A stretch of 5,819 nt of DNA from Bacteroidota bacterium. GTDB lineage: Bacteria; Bacteroidota; Ignavibacteria; Kapaibacteriales; Kapaibacteriaceae. How positions within the stretch are numbered: the stretch's first letter is position 1; each line of letters starts with the position of its first letter. The notes beneath the pieces are model-generated. The model had not been told where the DNA came from, made no database searches, and saw only the letters and a program-made list of their open reading frames with translations. The DNA is taken from positions 2,610 to 8,428 of the forward strand of contig DNLG01000035.1 of the NCBI GenBank assembly GCA_003488525.1, given 5' to 3'. Below are positions 1-4,677 of this stretch, piece by piece. The position numbers and the translations under genes were made by a program.

Positions 1-1479
1 CGCCCGAAGCACCTCTACTCCATCTATCGCAAGATGCTGGCGCAGGGTAAGACGGTGGACGAAATGTATGACCTAATGGCCATTCGCATCATTCTTGATA
101 CCAAGGACAACAACGACTGTTTCCTTGCCTACGGCATCGTGAGTGAGATCTACCGCCCTATTCCCGAGCGATTCAAGAACTTCATCAGCGTCCCGAAAAA
201 GAACGGCTACCAGTCCCTGCACACCTCGGTGATCAGTGGTGATGGCAAGCCCCTTGAGGTGCAGATCCGCACGCGGGCCATGCATGACTTTGCCGAGCGC
301 GGTGTTGCGGCGCACTTCCGATACAAGGCCAGCACCGGGTCGACCGCCAGCTGGGTTGACGCGTCTGACCTTGAGGAATGGGCAACCTGGGTGCGCGACG
401 TTTTTGAAAACGCCGGCGATGAGGCCGCCCAGGAGCTACTAGAGAGCTTCAAGCTTAATCTCTACCAGGACGAGATCTACGTCTTCACACCGAAAGGTGA
501 ACTGCGAATCCTTCCCAAGGGGGCTACCCCGATCGACTTCGCCTTCGATATTCACTCGCAGGTGGGCGCGCGCTGCATCGGCGCAAAGGTCAATGGGAAG
601 ATCGTTCCGCTCGATCATGAGCTGACCACCGGCGACCAGGTCAGCATTCTGACGTCGAAGAACCAGACGCCACACCGCGACTGGGAACGCATTGCCGTTA
701 CCCACAAGGCCAAGACGCACATCCGTCGCATCCTCAATGAGGAACGTCGTGCTCTTGTTTCCGAGGGCAAGGATATCTGGGATAAGCGCGCCAAGAAGCT
801 CGGTCTGCACATCAATGATGATGAGCTCGAACGGCTTTGCGTGCTGGCCAAGCTCGGAGGTCGAACGGACATGTTCGTGTCGCTGGCCAACGGCAGCATG
901 ACGCCTGAAGCCGCGGGCGATATGATCCGTCAGCTCGTGGCGCCGGCACCGGCCAAGACCGACGCCTATCCACTCTTGAGCGCGCAGCAGTTCCGTTCGG
1001 CAGCACGTGAGAAGAACGAGGGGCTGGTCCTGCGCGACCCGGGCGCATCGTCGAGCGCCAAGATCATGTTCTCCTATGCACGTTGCTGCAACCCCGTGCC
1101 CGGAGACGCCGTTGTAGGTATCGTGACCATCGGAAGCGGCATCAAAGTGCACCGCGCCTCATGCCGGAATATCGCCGACCTGCAAGACAAGCTGCAGAAC
1201 CGTATTGTCGAACTCGACTGGGCTTCGACCTCAGGGGGCGAGTTCCTGGCAGCCATCAAGATCACCGGTGATGACCGGCCAGGCATGCTGAACGAGATCA
1301 CCAGCGCGGTGATCTCGGTACAGAAGACCAACATCCGCGGGGTGAACATCGACGCCTATGATGCCTTGTTCGAGGGGATCCTCACTGTGTACGTGGTAGA
1401 CCTTGATCATCTGCAGCGAATCTTCGACAAGCTGCACAGCATTCGTGGCGTCAAATCCGTCGAGCGGTTCGAAGAGTGA
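1..1479 (+). CDS. rel: Rel/SpoT-family (p)ppGpp synthetase/hydrolase, C-terminal part (5' end outside window)
   Basis: This gene encodes a ribosome-associated enzyme that makes, and in bifunctional forms also degrades, the alarmone (p)ppGpp in the stringent response. The reading frame is open from base 1, so 492 codons of a protein usually near 720-750 residues are present; the N-terminal HD hydrolase domain is missing only because of the window edge. Numbering codons from base 1, the synthetase domain is recognised by RPKHLYSIYRKM (1-12), GYQSLHT (69-75) and EVQIRTRAMHDFAERGVAAH just after. The TGS domain starts near 157 (DEIYVFTPKGE). The zinc-finger/CC domain has C362, C363, H384 and C388 as likely zinc ligands. 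The ACT (RRM) domain covers about 415-492. The stretch R57-F58-K59-N60 sits where bifunctional enzymes have RxKD and RelA synthetases have ExDD, so this is Rel/SpoT-like rather than RelA-like, although the final Asp is Asn. Family assignment is firm; whether the hydrolase is active cannot be judged here. Confidence 0.96.
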   Translation, partial: RPKHLYSIYRKMLAQGKTVDEMYDLMAIRIILDTKDNNDCFLAYGIVSEIYRPIPERFKNFISVPKKNGYQSLHTSVISGDGKPLEVQIRTRAMHDFAERGVAAHFRYKASTGSTASWVDASDLEEWATWVRDVFENAGDEAAQELLESFKLNLYQDEIYVFTPKGELRILPKGATPIDFAFDIHSQVGARCIGAKVNGKIVPLDHELTTGDQVSILTSKNQTPHRDWERIAVTHKAKTHIRRILNEERRALVSEGKDIWDKRAKKLGLHINDDELERLCVLAKLGGRTDMFVSLANGSMTPEAAGDMIRQLVAPAPAKTDAYPLLSAQQFRSAAREKNEGLVLRDPGASSSAKIMFSYARCCNPVPGDAVVGIVTIGSGIKVHRASCRNIADLQDKLQNRIVELDWASTSGGEFLAAIKITGDDRPGMLNEITSAVISVQKTNIRGVNIDAYDALFEGILTVYVVDLDHLQRIFDKLHSIRGVKSVERFEE

Positions 1480-1499
1480 GGCGCGCTTAGCCCCTTTCG

Positions 1500-1507
1500 T
1501 ATATTTG
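1500..1507 (+). promoter_or_regulatory. Candidate -7 promoter element for nuoJK
   Basis: TATATTTG matches the Bacteroidota housekeeping-sigma -7 consensus TAnnTTTG at all six fixed bases. It lies in the 66-base gap between rel and nuoJ, 38 bases before the GTG start. No convincing -33 TTTG is seen 17-23 bases upstream (AGTG at 1475-1478 matches only two of four bases). Initiation here is therefore an inference; read-through from rel remains possible because no terminator hairpin is visible in the gap. Confidence 0.4.
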
Positions 1508-1531
1508 GCGCTGACTTCTTGTCTCAACTTC

Positions 1532-1536
1532 AGGGA
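1532..1536 (+). promoter_or_regulatory. Ribosome binding site that sets the nuoJ start
   Basis: AGGGA lies 9 bases before the GTG at 1546. The in-frame TTG at 1519, 27 bases earlier, has no Shine-Dalgarno-like sequence before it and would add nine non-hydrophobic residues. The GTG is therefore the preferred start. Confidence 0.6.
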
Positions 1537-1545
1537 ACTGACGTC

Positions 1546-2067
1546 GTGAGTCTTCAGTCGATACTGTTTTCCATCTTCGCCATCGGAGCCGTCGCCTCGG
1601 CGGTCTTTACGATCACGCGCAAGAACCCCGTTGCCTCGGCCATGTCGCTCGTGGCACATTTTTTCATGCTCACTGGTCTGTATCTGACGCTCCAGGCACA
1701 GTTTGTGGCTGCCGTTCAGGTGGTGGTCTATGCCGGCGCGATCATGGTTCTTGTGGTCTTCGTGATCATGCTCCTGAACGTCGGACGTGAGGTGCAGGCG
1801 CCGAGCGCCAGGTCATTGCGGCCCACGCTTGCCATGCTCATATCGAGCATCCTCGTGGTGATGGTCTCGAGCGTGATCGTCTCGAACCCGACCGGGAAGA
1901 ATGCCCTGTCGGATAAGGCCGTGGAGATCGGCACAACGGCAAGCATCGGGAAAGCCCTCTTTACCGGCTACCTGTTCCCGTTCGAAGCCGTTTCGCTTCT
2001 GCTTCTGGCCGCCCTCATCGGCGCTGTCATCCTGGCCAAGCGCCACGTTTCGGAGACACAATCATGA
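1546..2067 (+). CDS. nuoJ: NADH-quinone oxidoreductase subunit J (complex I membrane subunit)
   Basis: NuoJ is a small subunit of the membrane arm of respiratory complex I (NDH-1), near the junction through which quinone reduction is coupled to proton pumping. From the GTG start the protein is 173 residues, normal for the family. Five hydrophobic segments are visible, near residues 3-21, 29-48, 55-77, 93-113 and 145-165. The third holds the family signature [20 protein letters not shown] (59-78), with the Tyr-x-Gly (Y62, G64) around which the transmembrane-helix-3 pi-bulge is known in other complex I structures. The last carries [19 protein letters not shown], also typical. The stop overlaps the nuoK start by 4 bases (ATGA), so translation is probably coupled. 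Identity is secure. What is odd is the setting: rel lies before it and no other nuo gene than nuoK follows. Confidence 0.95.
   Translation: MSLQSILFSIFAIGAVASAVFTITRKNPVASAMSLVAHFFMLTGLYLTLQAQFVAAVQVVVYAGAIMVLVVFVIMLLNVGREVQAPSARSLRPTLAMLISSILVVMVSSVIVSNPTGKNALSDKAVEIGTTASIGKALFTGYLFPFEAVSLLLLAALIGAVILAKRHVSETQS
2052..2055 (+). promoter_or_regulatory. Ribosome binding site of nuoK
   Basis: GGAG lies inside the end of nuoJ, 8 bases before the ATG at 2064. This favours the first of the two adjacent ATG codons (2064 and 2067), and it adds independent initiation to the ATGA coupling. Confidence 0.5.
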
Positions 2068-2378
2068 TGCCGACCTCGATCCCACTCGACTACTACCTTA
2101 TCCTGTCGGCCGTTCTCTTCGTGATCGGCGTGGTTGGCGTGGTGACGCGTCGTAACGCGATCATCATCTTCATGTCCATCGAGCTCATGCTCAACGCCGT
2201 CAACCTTTCGATGGTGGCATTCTCGTCGTTCCTTGGCGACATTGCCGGACAGATGTTCGTGTTCTTCATCATGGCCGTTGCCGCTGCCGAGGCAGCCATT
2301 GGTCTGGCCATCGTGCTGGCGCTGTTCCGCAACAAGCAGACGGTGTATGTTGATGAGATCAATCTCATGAAGTGGTGA
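2064..2378 (+). CDS. nuoK: NADH-quinone oxidoreductase subunit K (complex I membrane subunit)
   Basis: NuoK is the MrpC-like three-helix subunit of the complex I membrane arm. Its two buried glutamates are part of the proton path between the quinone site and the antiporter-like subunits. The 104-residue protein has three transmembrane segments (about 8-28, 32-55 and 63-88). Both key acidic residues are present: E40 in [11 protein letters not shown] and E76 in [12 protein letters not shown], equivalent to E. coli E36 and E72. The protein should therefore be functional. It starts within the nuoJ stop codon and ends 5 bases before the next gene's ATG, so all three are probably on one mRNA. In most genomes nuoL, nuoM and nuoN follow; here they do not. 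Confidence 0.96.
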   Translation: MMPTSIPLDYYLILSAVLFVIGVVGVVTRRNAIIIFMSIELMLNAVNLSMVAFSSFLGDIAGQMFVFFIMAVAAAEAAIGLAIVLALFRNKQTVYVDEINLMKW

Positions 2379-2383
2379 GCCCC

Positions 2384-2884
2384 ATGAAGACACTCCTTGC
2401 GCTTTCGGCATTCGTCCTCATCGGCCTGGCGGGCTGCTCTACGCCGGCAGAGCCGGTCTATGAGGCGCAGCAGCTGAAGATCGACGATATGACCCGGACG
2501 CCTGGCTTTACCTGGTTTGTGGCCGAGATGAACAGGTTCACTCCCCGCCCCGAGTTGCTTCCACCGATCACAGCAGCGTTCAACGCCTCGGCCGGCAAGA
2601 AGGTCTGCATCTTCGTGAAGGCCTCCTGCTCATGCCGTGGCACGCAGCGTCTGTTCCCGCAGATCGTCAGGACGCTTCTCGATGCCAACGTGCCGGAGGA
2701 CAGGATAGAGGTCTGGTCGATGCGCACCGAGCGCGACCGTCATAGCTACGAGAGTCTTGTGTCCATCTCCTCCCTGCCGGCCATCTATGTGCTGCAGGAC
2801 GGTGTGGTTCGTGATTCGGTTCTCGATTACGATTACAACGAATCCAACGCCGACTCGCTTATCGCCCGCGCCGTGGCCCGGTAG
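2384..2884 (+). CDS. Putative lipoprotein with thioredoxin-like fold and a CxC motif
   Basis: This is a predicted membrane-anchored periplasmic protein of 166 residues; I cannot name a family. Residues 1-17 form a short lipoprotein signal ending in the lipobox LAGC, so C18 should be lipidated. The remainder reads like a thioredoxin fold: a beta strand KKVCIFVKA (72-80) runs into SCSCRGTQ (81-88) at the place of the WCxxC active site, then a helix FPQIVRTLLDANV. After it come a strand RIEVWSM (107-113) and SLPAIYVLQDG (130-140), where P132 fits the conserved cis-proline. The cysteine pair C82/C84 is CxC instead of CxxC, and C75 precedes it. A thiol-disulfide role is an inference. The ATG at 2384 is chosen because it gives a standard signal; the GTG codons at 2372 and 2375 are also in frame but would overlap nuoK and spoil the short n-region. 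GGTGAG at 2374-2379 is a weak, close ribosome binding site. A terminator follows. Confidence 0.75.
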   Translation: MKTLLALSAFVLIGLAGCSTPAEPVYEAQQLKIDDMTRTPGFTWFVAEMNRFTPRPELLPPITAAFNASAGKKVCIFVKASCSCRGTQRLFPQIVRTLLDANVPEDRIEVWSMRTERDRHSYESLVSISSLPAIYVLQDGVVRDSVLDYDYNESNADSLIARAVAR

Positions 2885-2930
2885 GAACCATTGGCAAGGG
2901 GGCTGGACATTCTTCCCCGCACGACAAGAA

Positions 2931-2966
2931 AAAAGCCCCGACTCTCGAATGAGAGTCGGGGCTTTT
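2931..2966. terminator. Bidirectional rho-independent terminator
   Basis: A perfect 16-bp inverted repeat (2931-2946 with 2951-2966) closes over a 4-base loop GAAT. Its GC-rich core GCCCCGACTCTC is flanked by A/T runs. Read on the minus strand, the stem ends in a run of six T (2934-2929), the stronger terminator; read on the plus strand, the tail is TTTT then CCG. It lies between two converging units: the lipoprotein gene ends 46 bases to the left and tRNA-Leu ends 10 bases to the right. It therefore probably ends both transcripts. Confidence 0.9.
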
Positions 2967-2976
2967 CCGTTCGACG

Positions 2977-3060
2977 TGCAAGCGGCGGGAGTCGAACCCG
3001 CACGGGTTTGACCCCGCTGGATTTTGAGTCCAGTGCGTCTGCCAGTTCCGCCACGCTTGC
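2977..3060 (-). tRNA. tRNA-Leu (anticodon CAA)
   Basis: Read on the minus strand, this 84-base sequence folds as a class II tRNA. The acceptor stem is GCAAGCG with CGCTTGC (2978-2984) plus discriminator A at 2977. The anticodon stem is CTGGA/TCCAG around the loop CTCAAAA, giving anticodon CAA (3024-3026), which reads UUG. There is a long variable arm (3002-3016) with a 4-bp GGGT/ACCC stem, and a T-arm GCGGG-TTCGACT-CCCGC (2985-3001). The 3' CCA is not encoded and must be added by nucleotidyltransferase. It follows tRNA-Val by 6 bases and precedes the terminator. Confidence 0.95.
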
Positions 3061-3066
3061 TGGATG

Positions 3067-3141
3067 TGGGCAGTGAGGGATTTGAACCCCCGACCCTCTG
3101 CTTGTAAGGCAGATGCTCTGAACCAACTGAGCTAACTGCCC
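3067..3141 (-). tRNA. tRNA-Val (anticodon UAC)
   Basis: Read on the minus strand, this 75-base sequence gives the acceptor stem GGGCAGT/ACTGCCC (3135-3141 with 3068-3074) and discriminator A. The D-arm is AGCTCAGTTGGTTCAGAGC. The anticodon stem is TCTGC/GCAGA with loop CTTACAA, so the anticodon is TAC (3104-3106), which reads GUA and related Val codons. The T-loop TTCAAAT lies in the stem GGGGG/CCCTC, with one wobble or mismatch. CCA is not encoded. It is the first tRNA of a two-tRNA transcript, 44 bases after the nfu stop. Confidence 0.95.
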
Positions 3142-3162
3142 GGATTATCCTCCGGAGAGGTG

Positions 3163-3195
3163 CGAACATACGGAATTTGGATGGATCACGGCACA
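3163..3195 (-). promoter_or_regulatory. Weak candidate promoter for the tRNA pair
   Basis: On the minus strand, TATGTTCG (3170-3163) matches the TAnnTTTG -7 element at five of six fixed bases. TGTG (3195-3192) matches the -33 TTTG at three of four, with 21 bases between. Initiation would fall some 15-20 bases before the tRNA-Val 5' end. The -33 part overlaps the 3' end of nfu. The match is imperfect, and read-through from mrp-nfu is the alternative. Confidence 0.25.
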
Positions 3196-3425
3196 GCTTC
3201 GACGCGTCGGACCTCAGGAAGTTGACGTCGAACAACTCGCTCGACACCCGCCCGAAGGGTCATGGCCGACATCGCGCATGTGCGGCAGGCGCCCATAAAC
3301 CGCAGTTCGAGGACGCCCGTCGTGATCTCGAAGGATACGAACTCGATGTTCCCCTTGTCGGCCTCCAGATACGGACGCACGAGCGCAAGGACATCTTCAA
3401 AGCGCTTACGGTCGGCCTCGGTCAT
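3186..3425 (-). CDS. nfu: NifU-like C-terminal-domain protein (Nfu-type Fe-S carrier)
   Basis: Single-domain Nfu proteins of this kind bind a labile iron-sulfur cluster at a CxxC motif, usually shared between two protomers, and hand it to target enzymes in the cytoplasm. The 79-residue protein is just the NifU C-terminal domain. An opening helix leads to YLEADKGNIEFVSFE (19-33), which replaces the usual GGD-type turn. The cluster motif follows, GACRTCAMSAMTLRAGVE (45-62), with ligands C47 and C50. Its ATG overlaps the mrp stop by 4 bases (ATGA) and no Shine-Dalgarno sequence precedes it, so its translation probably depends on mrp. Pairing with Mrp supports a role in cluster transfer. The name is by domain; the exact partner proteins are unknown. 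Confidence 0.9.
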   Translation of the reverse strand: MTEADRKRFEDVLALVRPYLEADKGNIEFVSFEITTGVLELRFMGACRTCAMSAMTLRAGVERVVRRQLPEVRRVEAVP

Positions 3426-4504
3426 AGATCGATCTGAAGGGGCGAAGAGAGCGTGTTAGCATTGGCAATGCGCACCTGCTGAACGATCCTCTCGGCCACC
3501 GATCGGAAGGCATCGCCCATCGAACCTGACTCGGGATCGAGCACGAACGGGAAGCCCGCATCGGCCCCCTCGCGCACGCGCACATCGATGGGCACTTCGC
3601 CCAGAAATGGCACCTTGTACTCCGCGGCGACGCTCTGCCCGCCCCCTTCACCGAAGATGTAATACTTGCGCTCCGGCATATCGGGTGGGATGAAGTAGCT
3701 CATGTTCTCGATCACGCCGAGGACATTGACGTTGACCTTTTCGAACATCTGGATCGAGCGGCGGACGTCGGCAAGCGCGATCTCCTGCGGCGTTGTGATC
3801 ACCACGGCACCCGTGAGCGGTATGCGCTGCGTCAGCGTCAGCTGCACATCACCCGTGCCCGGCGGAAGGTCGAAGATCAGAAAGTCCAGGTCGCCCCAGA
3901 CGATCTGCTCGACCAGCATTGTGAAGTATCCAGCCAGCATGGGGCCGCGCAGAATGGCCGCCTGATCGCGCTGCATCACAAAGCCGATGGAGGCTACCTT
4001 AACGCCGTACGCCTCGTTCGGATATCCGATGACCTTGCCCTCGGCGTTCTTCTCGGCGCGCATGGACTGGTCCGTCAGACCATACATGGTCGGCTGGGAT
4101 GGTCCGTAGATATCGGCATCCAGCAGGCCCACACTTGCGCCGCGCTGCGCCAGGGCTGCTGCAAGATTTGCGGCCATCGTGGACTTACCGACGCCGCCCT
4201 TGCCCGAGGAAACGGCAATAAGGTTCTTCACACCTGCAAGAGCCGGCGAGCGCTTGACGTCGGTCGTACGCTCACGCACCAGAACGTCCACGTTGGCCGA
4301 CGGGTAATTTGCCAGAATGGCCGCCTTGCAGTCGTGGTCGAGTCGACGCGCGATCCAGTGAAGGGGGCCGATGGCTTCCAGAAAGACCCGTACGCGGTCT
4401 CCGGCGATCTCCACCGAATGCACCGCTCCGAGCTGTCCAAGGGTCTTGCCAAGGTCTGGATCGATGATCGCGTGGAGTAACCTTTCGATGTCTGCGCTAT
4501 TCAT
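3422..4504 (-). CDS. mrp: Mrp/NBP35-family P-loop ATPase, Fe-S cluster carrier
   Basis: Mrp (ApbC) proteins are cytoplasmic MinD-like ATPases that carry Fe-S clusters to apo-proteins. This one has 360 residues, usual for the family. An N-terminal MIP18/DUF59 domain (about 4-75, IIDPDLGKTLGQLGAV) is followed by the ATPase domain. That has the deviant Walker A SSGKGGVGKST (99-109), LLDADIYGPSQP (127-138), LRGPMLAGYF (185-194) and DLPPGTGDVQLTL (212-224). At ENMSYFIPPDMPERKYYIFG (266-285) the CxxC cluster ligands of classic Mrp (ENMSYFxCxxC) are absent. From memory, Bacteroidota homologues share this PP-x-x-P form. The start ATG at 4504 gives a normal N-terminus (MNSADIERLL); an upstream in-frame TTG at 4561 would add 19 unfamiliar residues and overlap the likely promoter. 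No Shine-Dalgarno sequence is seen. It is translationally coupled to nfu. Confidence 0.94.
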   Translation of the reverse strand: MNSADIERLLHAIIDPDLGKTLGQLGAVHSVEIAGDRVRVFLEAIGPLHWIARRLDHDCKAAILANYPSANVDVLVRERTTDVKRSPALAGVKNLIAVSSGKGGVGKSTMAANLAAALAQRGASVGLLDADIYGPSQPTMYGLTDQSMRAEKNAEGKVIGYPNEAYGVKVASIGFVMQRDQAAILRGPMLAGYFTMLVEQIVWGDLDFLIFDLPPGTGDVQLTLTQRIPLTGAVVITTPQEIALADVRRSIQMFEKVNVNVLGVIENMSYFIPPDMPERKYYIFGEGGGQSVAAEYKVPFLGEVPIDVRVREGADAGFPFVLDPESGSMGDAFRSVAERIVQQVRIANANTLSSPLQIDL

Positions 4505-4558
4505 GACGTATTCGTGGAGAGTTCGTGAAGGTGGTGATTCGGTCGATGATTGCGGGCG

Positions 4559-4591
4559 CAAATCTACCCATCAATTGCGCTCCGGAGGAAA
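4559..4591 (-). promoter_or_regulatory. Candidate promoter of the mrp-nfu operon
   Basis: On the minus strand, TAGATTTG (4566-4559) matches TAnnTTTG at all six fixed bases. TTTC (4591-4588) lies 21 bases upstream and matches the -33 TTTG at three of four. Initiation just downstream would give a leader of about 50 bases before the mrp ATG at 4504. This is consensus matching only. The -33 part falls inside the small hairpin at 4583-4597. Confidence 0.45.
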
Positions 4592-4597
4592 CCTCCG
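4583..4597. repeat. Short perfect inverted repeat in the divergent intergenic region
   Basis: CGGAGG and CCTCCG form a perfect 6-bp stem around AAA, in the 173-base region between mrp and the secreted-protein gene. No T-run follows on either strand, so it is not a terminator. Its position over the predicted -33 element of mrp would suit an operator. It could also be chance in a GC-rich genome. Confidence 0.4.
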
Positions 4598-4616
4598 TAA
4601 TCGTCGCACGGTTCCG

Positions 4617-4624
4617 TATCTTTC
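4617..4624 (+). promoter_or_regulatory. Weak candidate -7 element for the secreted-protein gene
   Basis: TATCTTTC matches TAnnTTTG at five of six fixed bases, 53 bases before the ATG at 4678. No TTTG-like -33 element is seen at the right distance. It is offered only because it is the best plus-strand match in the intergenic region. Confidence 0.2.
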
Positions 4625-4664
4625 CGCCCACTTTTTACCGACTGTTCACATTCGTTTCCCTTTC

Positions 4665-4668
4665 GGAG
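4665..4668 (+). promoter_or_regulatory. Ribosome binding site of the secreted-protein gene
   Basis: GGAG sits 9 bases before the ATG at 4678, a normal Shine-Dalgarno distance. It supports that start, which also gives a complete signal peptide. Confidence 0.6.
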
Positions 4669-4677
4669 TTCTCAACC

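Noticed and set aside
439..1152. Minus-strand open frame of 237 codons inside rel
   Set aside because: It is wholly antisense to the conserved TGS and zinc-finger coding sequence, with a His/Arg-rich translation lacking any recognisable motif.
3061..3066. Encoded CCA ends on the tRNAs
   Set aside because: After the discriminator A the minus strand reads CAT for tRNA-Val and CGT for tRNA-Leu, so CCA is not encoded for either.
2977..3141. tRNA 3' ends as attachment sites for an integrated element
   Set aside because: No integrase gene, no direct repeat of the tRNA ends and no change in gene content typical of an island is visible in the window.
3144..3149. GATAAT on the minus strand as a -10 box for tRNA-Val
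   Set aside because: It ends 3 bases before the tRNA 5' end, so transcription would start inside the mature tRNA.
2630..3247. Minus-strand open frame of 205 codons across the tRNA region
   Set aside because: It runs through both tRNA genes, the terminator and the end of the lipoprotein gene antisense, and its translation resembles no protein; it is a shadow of GC-rich sequence.
4505..4561. Extension of mrp to the upstream TTG
   Set aside because: The extra 19 residues do not look like an Mrp N-terminus, and the TTG lies inside the predicted promoter element; the ATG at 4504 gives the expected length.
4584..4588. GGAGG as a ribosome binding site for a small leader peptide
   Set aside because: No ATG, GTG or TTG occurs within 15 bases downstream on the plus strand; the bases are better explained as one arm of the inverted repeat.
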